Source: CAZGTQ01 sp964528575
GTDB lineage: Bacteria > Planctomycetota > UBA1135 > GCA-002686595
Length of the DNA stretch: 38,992 bases
Direction of reading: 5' to 3'
NCBI GenBank assembly: GCA_964528575.1
Contig: CAZGTQ010000107.1
Location: 1 to 38,992 of the forward strand
Below are positions 15,860 through 23,598 of this stretch, one piece after another. Under the pieces are notes generated by a model. The model had not been told where the DNA came from, did no database searches, and saw only the letters and a program-made list of their open reading frames with translations. Within the stretch, counting starts at the first letter, position 1. Each line of letters begins with the position of its first letter. A program made the translations under genes and the position numbers.

Positions 15860-16197
15860 GGCTGCTCCCCCGGGTAGGCCGTCACGAACCGTGGCCGGTC
15901 CTCGCCGGCCAGCACGATCCAGACGGTGATCACGTTCGCTCGTCGTCCCGAGGGCCCTCTCAAACTACCACGCACCTCGTACTTCCGTCCGTGGGGGATC
16001 GGCCGTCCCGGCCGAGCAGCGTGACGGGCGGCGTGCCGGCGCAGATCCTCCGCCAGCCGTTTCCAGCCTGACTCCGAGTAGCCGAGAGCGACGAAGAACG
16101 TGGCCTTGGTCTTCCCGACGGGATGAGACCGCGACAGGAGGTAGTTCCTGACCTTCGCCTTCTCGACAAGCGCTCGCCTCGATCCGGGCAGCTTCAC
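15856..16197 (-). CDS. DUF6883 family protein, first gene of a coupled pair
   Basis: The 113-residue product starts KLPGSRRALVEKAKVRNYLL after its initiator. It continues with the family core SHPVGKTKATFFVALGY, a GRKYEVRGSLRGPSGR hairpin and VITVWIVLAGEDRPRFVTAYP. This order (KlRdYLL, HPvGk.KA.fF.alG, yGrKyevrG.l.GP.Gr, vWi...ge..PRfVTayP) is that of DUF6883, a small domain found alone and at the ends of polymorphic-toxin-like proteins. The GTG start at 16197 is chosen because homologous proteins begin at this KLP stretch; the frame stays open far upstream, so the start is uncertain. There is no clear Shine-Dalgarno sequence. The gene overlaps the out-of-frame end of safE by 233 nt, suggesting it was inserted there. 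Toxin activity is not shown. Confidence 0.78.
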   Translation of the reverse strand: MKLPGSRRALVEKAKVRNYLLSRSHPVGKTKATFFVALGYSESGWKRLAEDLRRHAARHAARPGRPIPHGRKYEVRGSLRGPSGRRANVITVWIVLAGEDRPRFVTAYPGEQP

Positions 16198-16903
16198 CGA
16201 ACGAGGGACCGTGCCTGCGCTCGACGGTCGCACCTGAAAGCGGCGCTTCCTCGCAACACGCCGTCCCGCTCGCCGCCGTTCCCCGCACCATCGTCCACAC
16301 GCCGAACGCGACGAGCGCGACGCCGAGCACCACCGGCGCGACGCGGCGCAGGCGCGCCGACGCGAGCTGCGCGCCCGCGAGCGCGAGCGCGAGGCCCGGG
16401 GCCGTCGCGAGACCGAACGCGAATGCGCCGAGCGCGGCCGCCGGCGGCGCGTCCTGCGACGCGAGGGCGATCGCGCTCCACGAGAGGCCGCAGGGCAACA
16501 GCGCGTGCACCACGCCGATCGCGAATGCTCCCGTCGCGCCGCCGAGCGCCGCCGCGGCGCGGTGGACGCGCGCGAACGACGCCCGCAGCGGGCGCGCGGT
16601 GACCGCCGGCAGCCGCACGCCGAAGTGCGCGAGACCGAGCAGGACGAGCACGCCTCCCGCGACCGTTGCCAGCGCCGCGCGCACGCCGCTCGCGTCGCCC
16701 AGCGCGTGCGCTCCGCTCGCCGCCAGCCCGCCGAGAACCGCGTAGCCGAGCGCCTTTCCGACGACGTGGCTCGCACCGCGCGTCCAGCGCGCGCGCGTCG
16801 AGCGCGCCCCCGCCGTCACCGCGATCGCGAAGCCGCCGCACATGCCCGCGCAGTGCAGCGCGCCGAGCAGGCCGAGCGTGACGTACGGCGCGAGCGAGCT
16901 CAC
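15965..16903 (-). CDS. SafE-family membrane protein with an aberrant C-terminus
   Basis: The 312-residue product starts with GTG 16903, overlapping the stop of the ccoG-like gene (GTGA). Residues 1-220 are a regular SafE-type membrane domain: HCAGMCGGF at 17-24 in the first helix, a repeated second half with HALLPCGLSWSA, and about six helices. This subgroup is common in cbb3 operons and is thought to act in copper handling or oxidase assembly; sulfite export is only the family label. After about residue 220 (GTACCEEAPLSG) the protein leaves the family and reads, out of frame, through the DUF6883 gene to a stop at 15965. The last 75 or so residues are therefore probably not native. The core membrane part may still be functional. 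Confidence 0.75.
   Translation of the reverse strand: MSSLAPYVTLGLLGALHCAGMCGGFAIAVTAGARSTRARWTRGASHVVGKALGYAVLGGLAASGAHALGDASGVRAALATVAGGVLVLLGLAHFGVRLPAVTARPLRASFARVHRAAAALGGATGAFAIGVVHALLPCGLSWSAIALASQDAPPAAALGAFAFGLATAPGLALALAGAQLASARLRRVAPVVLGVALVAFGVWTMVRGTAASGTACCEEAPLSGATVERRHGPSFGEAARIEASACREGEGQELPPVAVSSRREDQGHVLRRSRLLGVRLETAGGGSAPARRPSRCSAGTADPPRTEVRGAW
16272..16505. repeat. Direct repeat copy B (234 bp), inside safE
   Basis: This is the intact-gene copy of the repeat described at 15314-15547. It encodes the last membrane helices of SafE. The two copies lie 724 bp apart, and recombination between them would remove the DUF6883/DUF4926 genes and the aldo/keto reductase relic. Confidence 0.85.
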
Positions 16904-17763
16904 GAGCCGCGCTCCTCGCGCTGGAGCAAGCCCATCCGCAACGGCGTGTCCACCGGGTCCGTCGTCTCCTCGCACGCGACGACGCAGTCGCCGCAGCGCA
17001 AGCAGTTCGCGAAGTTCGACAGACCGTCGGGATAGAACCCGCGGCTGCCGCGCGGCTCGCCCGCGCTCATCCGCCGCGGCTCGAGGTCGACCGGACACAC
17101 GCGCTCGCACGCGTGGCAGTCCGTGCAGTTCTGCGGGTTCGCGAAACCGATCCCCGTCAGCGTGCGCGGGCCGAGCAGCGCGAAGTACACGCCCGAGGGG
17201 CAGAAGTCGCGGCAGAAGCGCATGCCGAGGAGCTCGACGAGCGCGAACAGCGAGAGCGTGACGCCCGCGAAGAACGCGCCGGCCGCGATCTTCGCCGTCG
17301 TCGAGCCGCGGGCGAACACCGCCCAGTCGACCCAGAAGCCGAACACGATCGCGCCGAGCAGCGCGCACACCGCGAGGACGAGCGTCGTGCCCACCACGCC
17401 CGTGCGGCTCTTGCGATGGCGCCACCGAAACCACTCCGCCAGACGGTTGAGCGCGCCGACCGGGCACACGAAGCCGCACAGCCACCGGCCGAGAAAACGG
17501 CTCACGAGGAGGATCAGCACGTTGACCGCGAGAAACGGCCACGCGAACGCCCGCGCGACCACGAGGAACGTCGCCGGCTCGCCCAGCAGCCGATGCCGGC
17601 CCGCCCAGAAGTCGAAGCGCAGGACGTCGAGGAACGGGAGCGCCGCGATGCCCGCGGTGAACAGCACCCCGACGATCCAGCGCGCGATCGTGTAGCGGTG
17701 CACGGTGCCGCGCGCGGCGGACAGGCCGTACAGCGTCTTCTGGCGGCGATCGTCGACGGGCAT
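16900..17763 (-). CDS. CcoG-like polyferredoxin, short form
   Basis: The 287-residue product has an N-terminal membrane part with four to five helices (about 28-45, 65-88, 122-145, 160-182). These carry the paired cysteines Cys96/Cys100 (LCGFVCPVGAL) and Cys184/Cys188 (FCRDFCPSG). Two 4Fe-4S clusters follow: Cys213, 216, 219, 223 (CTDCHACERVCP) and Cys254, 257, 260, 264 (CLRCGDCVVAC). This layout is shared by CcoG/FixG, NapH and related polyferredoxins. Position between ccoI and safE favours CcoG, which reduces copper for cbb3 oxidase assembly. It is much shorter than ordinary CcoG (about 470 residues) and lacks the periplasmic immunoglobulin-like C-terminal domain. The gene starts 4 nt after ccoI and overlaps safE by 4 nt. 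Confidence 0.85.
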   Translation of the reverse strand: MPVDDRRQKTLYGLSAARGTVHRYTIARWIVGVLFTAGIAALPFLDVLRFDFWAGRHRLLGEPATFLVVARAFAWPFLAVNVLILLVSRFLGRWLCGFVCPVGALNRLAEWFRWRHRKSRTGVVGTTLVLAVCALLGAIVFGFWVDWAVFARGSTTAKIAAGAFFAGVTLSLFALVELLGMRFCRDFCPSGVYFALLGPRTLTGIGFANPQNCTDCHACERVCPVDLEPRRMSAGEPRGSRGFYPDGLSNFANCLRCGDCVVACEETTDPVDTPLRMGLLQREERGS

Positions 17764-17767
17764 GCGC

Positions 17768-19873
17768 TCAGCCTCCCACAGCCAAGCGCGGCTCGAGCCG
17801 CCGCTCGGGCGCGGGCGCGAAGCCGGGGCGCTCGCGCCGGCCGGCGCGCGCGATGCGCATCGAGCACGCGACGACGAACGCCGACGACGCGACCATCGCG
17901 GACGCCGCGAAGAGCGGCGACAGCTTGCCCGCGGCCGCGAGACCGACGCCGATCGCGTTGTAGCCGAACGCCCACGCGAGGTTCACGCGCGCCGTCAGCA
18001 CCGCGCGGCGGGCGAGCACGAGCGCGTCCTCGAGCCCGCCGAGATCGGAGCGCATCAGGTGCACCGGCGCGGCGTCGAGACTGCGCGGCGACGCTCCGTG
18101 CACCGCGACGCCGACGTCGGCGGCGGCGAGCGCGACCGCGTCGTTCAATCCGTCGCCGACGAAGAGCGTGCCCGCGGGCCCCGCCGCGCGCACGACCCGC
18201 GCCTTCGCAGCGGGCAACAGCTCCGCGTCGACCGGCACGCCGAGCGCGTCCGCGAGCGCCGCCGCCGGCCGCGCGCCGTCGCCGGTCAGCACGCGCGGCG
18301 CGAGCCCGCGCTCCGCGAGCCGCGCGACGACGCCCGCCGCCTCCGGACGCATCGTCGCGGCGAAGCGCAGCTCCGCGAGCGGCCCGCGCTCGTCGGCGAG
18401 CACGACGCTCGTGAGCGCGTCGTCGTGCGCTCCCACGCCGTCCTCCGTCCGCGCGCGCCGCAGCTCGAGGCGGCGGCCCGCGACGACCCCTTCGACGCCG
18501 ACGCCGGGCACCGCGCGGAACTCCGCGACCTCGGGCAACTCCCCGCCGCCCCACGCGCGCCGCACCGCGCGCGCGAGCGGATGCTCGCTCGGCCACTCGA
18601 GCGCCGCCGCGAGCCGCAGCGCGCCCGCCTCGTCGAGCCCGCTCTCGGCGCGCGGCCGCACCGCGCGCAGCTCGAGCTCGCCCGTCGTCAGCGTGCCGGT
18701 CTTGTCGAGGAACGCGCGGCGCACGCGCGCGAGCCGCTCGAGCACCTCGCCGCCGCGGATCAGGACGCCGCGCCGCCACGCCTCGCCGAGCGCGACCCAG
18801 AACGCGAGCGGCGTCGCGAGGCCGAGCGCGCACGGGCACGCGATCAGCACGACCGCGAGCGAGCTCTGCAGTCCCGCCGCGACGCCCGCGCGGCGCGCGT
18901 GCCAGACGAACGCACCCGCGGCGATCGCGAGGACGAGCGGAAGGAACGCGCCGGCGACGCGATCCGCGAGGCGCACGAGGCGTGGCCGGCTCGCGAGCGA
19001 CTCCGCGAGCAGCCGCTCGATCTCGTCGCGCACGCGCCCGCCGTGCACCGCCTCCGCGCGCACGTCGAGCGAGCCGTCGACGACGCGCATGCCCGCGAGC
19101 ACGCGCTCGCCGACCGCGACCACGCGCGGCAGCTCCTCGCCCGACAGGTCCGCCGTCTCGACGAACGAGCGGCCGCGCTCGACGCGTCCGTCGACCGCGA
19201 CGACCTCGCCCGGACGCACGCGCACGAGGTCGCCGACGCACAAGTCGTCGGGCCCGACCTCGCGCTCGTCCCCCGCCGCGTCGACGCGCACCGCGCCGCC
19301 GCGCTCGGCCGCCAGGCCCGCGAGGCGCCGCGCCGCGCGTTCGCGCGTCGAGACGTCGAGCCAGCGTCCGAGGCCGACGAGCACGAGCACGCCCGCGACG
19401 GTCTCGAAGTAGACGTGCTCGCCGTCGGCGAACGTGCTCCACAGCGATACGCCATACGCCGCGGAGACGCCGGCGACGACGAGGCCGTCGGCGCTCAGCA
19501 CGCGCCGCGTGGCGACGACGGCGGCCGCGAGCGGCACCCCGAGCAGGAGCACGACCGGAGTCGCGAGCGCGAGCGCGGCCAGTCGCGCGAGTCCGAGCAG
19601 CGCGCCCGCGGTCTCGTCGCCGGCTCCCGCCGCGACGGCGTCGCCGTACCACGACAGCGAGAAGACCATCACGCCCATCGAGAGGAACGCGGAGACGATG
19701 ACGCGGGCGAGCAGCTTGTCCGAGCGCGGGCCGCTCGAGCCGACGTCCGCGCCGAGTAGCGCGTGCGCGAGCGCGCATCCCGCGCAACAGAAGCGGGCGC
19801 GCCCGCGCCCGAGCGGAAGGGCGCGCGCGCGCGCGCGCCAGAGCGGCAGGGCGCAATGGACGCAGGAGCTCAC
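17768..19873 (-). CDS. ccoI: Copper-translocating P-type ATPase CcoI (cbb3 oxidase assembly)
   Basis: The 701-residue product is a P1B-type ATPase. An N-terminal cysteine cluster (CVHC at 4-7, FCCAGC at 28-33) stands where CcoI proteins carry their metal-binding segment. Eight membrane helices follow, with the ion-binding CPC at 346-348 (IACPCALGLATPLAF). The actuator SGEE is near 244-247, the phosphorylation site DKTGT at 390-394, the nucleotide-binding SEHP at 429-432 and the hinge GDGLND at 573-578. It exports Cu+ across the cytoplasmic membrane for insertion into cbb3 oxidase. The GTG start at 19873 is chosen because it overlaps the preceding stop (GTGA) and begins directly at the cysteine cluster. 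The (GC)9 run at 19821-19838 codes for RARARA after the first cysteine pair. Confidence 0.92.
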   Translation of the reverse strand: MSSCVHCALPLWRARARALPLGRGRARFCCAGCALAHALLGADVGSSGPRSDKLLARVIVSAFLSMGVMVFSLSWYGDAVAAGAGDETAGALLGLARLAALALATPVVLLLGVPLAAAVVATRRVLSADGLVVAGVSAAYGVSLWSTFADGEHVYFETVAGVLVLVGLGRWLDVSTRERAARRLAGLAAERGGAVRVDAAGDEREVGPDDLCVGDLVRVRPGEVVAVDGRVERGRSFVETADLSGEELPRVVAVGERVLAGMRVVDGSLDVRAEAVHGGRVRDEIERLLAESLASRPRLVRLADRVAGAFLPLVLAIAAGAFVWHARRAGVAAGLQSSLAVVLIACPCALGLATPLAFWVALGEAWRRGVLIRGGEVLERLARVRRAFLDKTGTLTTGELELRAVRPRAESGLDEAGALRLAAALEWPSEHPLARAVRRAWGGGELPEVAEFRAVPGVGVEGVVAGRRLELRRARTEDGVGAHDDALTSVVLADERGPLAELRFAATMRPEAAGVVARLAERGLAPRVLTGDGARPAAALADALGVPVDAELLPAAKARVVRAAGPAGTLFVGDGLNDAVALAAADVGVAVHGASPRSLDAAPVHLMRSDLGGLEDALVLARRAVLTARVNLAWAFGYNAIGVGLAAAGKLSPLFAASAMVASSAFVVACSMRIARAGRRERPGFAPAPERRLEPRLAVGG

Positions 19874-20064
19874 CGCGCCGACTGCTCCGCCTGGGGCGGC
19901 TTGATCGGTCCCTGCTCGAGGTAGTCGGGGAGCTGGTAGGCGAGCGTGTACCACACGAAGAACGCGAGGAAAGCGATGTAGAAGATCGTGAGGAACCACG
20001 GCACGCCGCCGTGGCCGTAGTCGAACCGCGCCTGTTCGCGGTCGATGACGTCGCTCTCGCTCAT
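19870..20064 (-). CDS. Small single-helix membrane protein of the cbb3 operon
   Basis: The 64-residue product has a polar N-terminus (MSESDVIDREQARFDYGHGG), one membrane helix (VPWFLTIFYIAFLAFFVWYT) and a soluble C-terminal tail. It lies where ccoQ or the membrane anchor of ccoP would be expected, and the GHGGVPWF stretch recalls the CcoP N-terminus, but it has no heme motif. Its ATG overlaps the stop of the CcoS-like gene (ATGA) and its stop overlaps the start of ccoI (GTGA). It could stabilise the oxidase in the manner of CcoQ or CcoH. The specific assignment is uncertain; the gene itself is well supported by the double overlaps. Confidence 0.75.
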   Translation of the reverse strand: MSESDVIDREQARFDYGHGGVPWFLTIFYIAFLAFFVWYTLAYQLPDYLEQGPIKPPQAEQSAR

Positions 20065-20366
20065 CGCCCTGCCTCCTCGTCCAAGCGCTCGAGCCGCTCC
20101 GCGCGCTCCTGCTCCTCGAAGCGCTCGAGCATCTCGTACTTCGGCCGCTCGACGTCGCGGAACTGGCCGCTGAACGCGGCCCACGCGAGCAGGAACAGGA
20201 AGCCGATCGACACGATCGCGTAGATCATGATCGGATCGAACGCGAAACCGGCGAGCTCGTCGCGGCGGATCGTCTGCAGGAACGCGAACAGCTTGTACGT
20301 GAACATGCACCCCGCCGCGGTGACGGCGAGGCCGAAGAACGCGAGGACGTAGCGACGGGAGCTCAC
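20061..20366 (-). CDS. CcoS-like cbb3 oxidase assembly protein with an extra N-terminal helix
   Basis: The 101-residue product has two hydrophobic helices (about residues 6-30 and 46-62). After the second helix comes WAAFSGQFRDVERPKYEML, closely resembling the CcoS pattern 'WAv.sGQFdDle.P...iL'. CcoS is needed for heme and copper insertion into the catalytic subunit. Typical CcoS is only about 50-70 residues with one helix, so this protein carries an added N-terminal helix and an acidic, coiled-coil-like C-terminus (ERFEEQERAERLERLDEE). The GTG start at 20366 overlaps the ccoO stop (GTGA). The family label rests on one motif, so it is given as 'like'. Confidence 0.7.
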   Translation of the reverse strand: MSSRRYVLAFFGLAVTAAGCMFTYKLFAFLQTIRRDELAGFAFDPIMIYAIVSIGFLFLLAWAAFSGQFRDVERPKYEMLERFEEQERAERLERLDEEAGR

Positions 20367-20971
20367 GGGGTCGCTCCGACGGCGGCGCTGCCGAGCCACT
20401 GCATATACGTCACGAGGGCAAACCCCTTTTCTTTCGGCACGCCGTTCTCGTCGAAGTAGAACGGGTACGCCGGCATCACCGAGCCGGATACGACGTTCTT
20501 CGGGTTGATCAGGTGTGCGATGTGCCAGTCGTTCGTGCGCTTGCCGCCCTCGCGCGTGAGGTCGGGTCCGACGCGACGCGTGCCCCACAGATGCGGCTGG
20601 TTGAGCGCGTTCTGGTATTCCTGGGCGGTCGACGGCGGCCCGAAGCGCTGCTCCTCGTTCGAGACGACGCGCACGTACTGGCTGTGGCAGTGCCAGCACG
20701 CCTGGCCGACGTAGACGTCGCGACCGAGCTGGAGCGCGCGCGCATAGCTCTCGGGCGTCACGTCGCCGTACACCTCGGCGAACGCTTCCGGGAACTGGCT
20801 CTCGAGGGCCGCGAAGTCCGCGCTCGGCACGGCGGCGAGGTCCTCGAGCGTCTGGTACTCCATGCCGTGGTACGAGCCCAGCGTCATCCACGGGAAGATC
20901 ATGCTGAGCGTGATCGCGATCGCGAAACAGCCGATGCCGGCGACGAAGAAGATCGTGTAGAAGCGCTCCAT
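20363..20971 (-). CDS. ccoO: cbb3-type cytochrome c oxidase subunit II (monoheme cytochrome c)
   Basis: The 202-residue product has one N-terminal membrane anchor (about residues 6-28) and a periplasmic cytochrome c domain. The heme site is CWHCH at 92-96 followed by SQYVR, as in CcoO/FixO. GTRRVGPDLTREGGKR and the axial methionine Met166 in SVMPAYP are also typical. It passes electrons from the soluble or membrane cytochromes to CcoN at the outer face of the membrane. It starts 10 nt after ccoN and overlaps the ccoS-like start by 4 nt. Length and motifs are complete. Confidence 0.95.
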   Translation of the reverse strand: MERFYTIFFVAGIGCFAIAITLSMIFPWMTLGSYHGMEYQTLEDLAAVPSADFAALESQFPEAFAEVYGDVTPESYARALQLGRDVYVGQACWHCHSQYVRVVSNEEQRFGPPSTAQEYQNALNQPHLWGTRRVGPDLTREGGKRTNDWHIAHLINPKNVVSGSVMPAYPFYFDENGVPKEKGFALVTYMQWLGSAAVGATP

Positions 20972-20981
20972 GGCGTGTCGC

Positions 20982-22406
20982 TCACTCGGCCTCGGCCGGG
21001 ATCAGGTGGCGCTCCTCGACGTACGCGACGTCGCTGCGCGCGGTCATCCACATGTTGTAGAGCGTGCAGAGCACGCCGATGAGCATCAGCCCGCCCGCGA
21101 ACGTGCGCACCCACCAGAACGGCACGGATGCGTCGACGATGTCCATCCAGTCGTTCAGCTCGCGCTGCATGAAACCGTGGATCAGCCCCGCGGCCGTCAA
21201 GTCGATGAACATCACCACGATGCCGACGGTCGACAGCCAGAAGTGCCACGCGCGCAACGCGTTCGAGTGCCATTCGCGTCCGGTGATCCGCGGCCAGAGC
21301 CAGTCGATGGCGCCGAACAGCCAGAACGTGAACGTGCCGAACATGATCATGTGCGCGTGTCCGACGACCCAGTCGGTGAAGTGGATCACCTTCTGGAACA
21401 TCCACGTGACCTGGAACGAGCACTGTAGGCACGTGATGAAGTACATGACGGCGCCCGCGTAGAACCAGCGGATCGCCATGCTCGTGCGCAGCGCTCCCCA
21501 CTTGCCGCGCATCGTCATGAAGAAGTTGACGACGACGGTCGTCACGACGACCTCGATCGCGATCGTCGTCGTGATCGCGCCGAATTCGACGTAGTCCGGG
21601 ATCGGGCTGATCAGGAAGTGGTGCACCCCGCCGAGCGGGTAGAAGAACGCGAGCGCCCAGAAGCCGATCACCGACAGCGAATGGCTCCAGATCGGCCGGC
21701 GCAGGATCAGCGGCACGAAGAAGTACATGAGGCCCCACCCCATCGGCGTGACGTACAAGCCGACGAGGTCGTGGATGAACAGGCCGGTCACCGCCGCTCC
21801 CGCCGCGCCCGGCAGCACCCACTCGGGCACGATGTTGCCCATCACGTACGTCAGCGCGAGCCAGACCAGGCCGGCGGTGAAGTACCAGAGCGCGACGTAG
21901 AACTTCTGGTCGCGCGCACGGTAGAGCGGCGCGACGAACTGCGCGATCAGGAGCACGGCGCCGACGACGATCAAGAGGTCGACGGGGATGTAGTTGAGCT
22001 CGAACGTGCCCGGGCGGAAGCCGGTGGGCGTCTCGCCCCACTCGATCCCCTGCGCCTTGTCGGTCATGTACCCGCCGATCGCGGCGAGCGTGATGATCTG
22101 CCAGACGACGAAGATCAGGACGCCGAGCTTCCCGGACAGGACGTGCTTCCCGGTCAGCCGCGGTATCGCGTAGTACAGGACCGCGGTGAAGCCGTTGAAG
22201 AGCCAGCCGTACGCCGCGAGGTTCGTGTGCAGGAAGCGGAAGTGGCCGGGCGAATGGATCTCGCTCCCCTCGAACGGGAACCAGCCGAGGAACTGCAGCG
22301 AGTAGAGGAAGCCGGCGGTCATGCTGATGAGCAGCGTCACGCCGGCGGCGGCGAGGTGCCAACGAACGAGCCGCCGCTCGACCAGGGGGGGTGCTGTGGT
22401 GGGCAT
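20982..22406 (-). CDS. ccoN: cbb3-type cytochrome c oxidase catalytic subunit I
   Basis: The 474-residue product has about twelve membrane helices and all expected cofactor ligands. These are His60 (low-spin heme, FLHTNLAAYGW), His212 in FIHDLVGLYVTP, His262 and His263 (GGVHHF) for CuB, Tyr256 as the cross-linked tyrosine, and His350/His352 (WVVGHAHM) for the two hemes. The spacing equals that of characterised cbb3 oxidases with a constant five-residue shift, so the enzyme should be catalytically complete. It reduces O2 to water with high affinity and pumps protons. The gene starts 6 nt after the diheme cytochrome gene. Confidence 0.97.
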   Translation of the reverse strand: MPTTAPPLVERRLVRWHLAAAGVTLLISMTAGFLYSLQFLGWFPFEGSEIHSPGHFRFLHTNLAAYGWLFNGFTAVLYYAIPRLTGKHVLSGKLGVLIFVVWQIITLAAIGGYMTDKAQGIEWGETPTGFRPGTFELNYIPVDLLIVVGAVLLIAQFVAPLYRARDQKFYVALWYFTAGLVWLALTYVMGNIVPEWVLPGAAGAAVTGLFIHDLVGLYVTPMGWGLMYFFVPLILRRPIWSHSLSVIGFWALAFFYPLGGVHHFLISPIPDYVEFGAITTTIAIEVVVTTVVVNFFMTMRGKWGALRTSMAIRWFYAGAVMYFITCLQCSFQVTWMFQKVIHFTDWVVGHAHMIMFGTFTFWLFGAIDWLWPRITGREWHSNALRAWHFWLSTVGIVVMFIDLTAAGLIHGFMQRELNDWMDIVDASVPFWWVRTFAGGLMLIGVLCTLYNMWMTARSDVAYVEERHLIPAEAE

Positions 22407-22412
22407 CTGGCT

Positions 22413-23462
22413 CTAACGCTCGTTCAAGCTCTGGATGTAGTGGACGAGGGCCCAGATGTCCTGCGGAGGGATCTGCCCGCCGAACGAGGGCATCGGCGTG
22501 CCGTTGATGCCGGTCGCGATCGAGCGATACACGTCGGCGGGCTCGCTACCGGCGCGCAGCACGCCGCGCGTCAGGTCGCGGGGCCGGATCGGATAGCCCC
22601 AGTAGTCGAGGAAATCGCCCGCGACCGGTCCGTCGCCCTCGCCCTCGGGCCCGTGGCACGACGCGCAGTTCGCCGACGTCGTGTCGAGGTACACCTCGCG
22701 CCCGCGCGCGATCGACTCCGGCGTGCGCGGGCTCTCGGGGATCGGCGGCGGTTCGGCCTTGAGCGTGTGCGGATCCCAGCGGTCCATGACGATCTGCGCC
22801 ATGAGCTCGGGATCGGGCACCTCGTCGTCGTCCCACGCGACGGCGACCATGAGCTCTTCGAACTCGCCGCGGATCGCGAGATAGCGCACGTATTCGACGA
22901 GATCCCAGCGCCGCTCGTCCGGCACGAGGTGGAACTCCGGCATCGACGAGCCGGAGAGGCCGCGCGTCAGCGTCTGGAAGATGTCGCGCCGCAGCGGAGG
23001 CCTTCCGGTCGGCGTGCTCGTGAACTTGAACACGCCCTTGCGGAAGTTGCGCGGCCGCGGCTCGAGGTGCCGCGCCGCGGGCCCCGCGCCGTCGCCGCTC
23101 GTGCCGTGGCAGCCGACGCAGTAGCGCTCGTAGGCTTGCCGGCCCGCAGCGAGACGGTTGAGCTCGACCAGCTCGTCCTGGCGCAGCGCGATCGACTCCT
23201 GCCCGAACCACGCCTCGCTCGCTTCGGCGATCGACGGGCCGAGCTCGGTCTCGAACGCGCGCTCGAGCTCGGCGACGTTCTCGTCGAAAGGCCAGTCGAG
23301 CTCCGACAGCCGCCGACCCGGATCCTCGCCCTCGCGGTCGGGCGCGCTCGGCTCACCGAGGAACGGCGCCACGAAGAGCGCAGCCCCGAAGAGCCAGAAG
23401 AGTGCGACCACGAGCGCTTGTCCGCCCCGGCGGTCGCTCCGCCGCGTCGTTGCATGCGTCAT
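22413..23462 (-). CDS. Membrane-anchored diheme cytochrome c, probable CcoP substitute
   Basis: The 349-residue product has one N-terminal helix (about residues 15-34) and two cytochrome c domains. The first has CVGCH at 115-119 with a candidate axial Met174 (GSSMPEF). The second has CASCH at 266-270 with a candidate Met324 (GTPMPSF). It is the first gene of the operon, 6 nt before ccoN. No separate ccoP is present in the window, and two hemes plus a membrane anchor are what CcoP supplies, so this protein is likely the diheme electron-entry subunit. It does not follow the classical CcoP sequence closely, so it may instead be an electron donor co-opted from another pathway. Confidence 0.88.
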   Translation of the reverse strand: MTHATTRRSDRRGGQALVVALFWLFGAALFVAPFLGEPSAPDREGEDPGRRLSELDWPFDENVAELERAFETELGPSIAEASEAWFGQESIALRQDELVELNRLAAGRQAYERYCVGCHGTSGDGAGPAARHLEPRPRNFRKGVFKFTSTPTGRPPLRRDIFQTLTRGLSGSSMPEFHLVPDERRWDLVEYVRYLAIRGEFEELMVAVAWDDDEVPDPELMAQIVMDRWDPHTLKAEPPPIPESPRTPESIARGREVYLDTTSANCASCHGPEGEGDGPVAGDFLDYWGYPIRPRDLTRGVLRAGSEPADVYRSIATGINGTPMPSFGGQIPPQDIWALVHYIQSLNER

Positions 23463-23598
23463 TCGGCGTATCGTCGCGGCGCCTGGGAGGCGGAACGATA
23501 CGAACGTCGTCTACGCACCGGGCGGGATCGGGTGCGCACGCGCGGCGGGCCGAAGTGCGTATGACAGCGCTCGAGGTCTGCTTCGCAGCGACCGAGCG

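Noticed and set aside
23463..23598. FNR/Anr box upstream of the cbb3 operon
   Set aside because: I looked for TTGAT-N4-ATCAA in the 136-bp gap and found no acceptable match.
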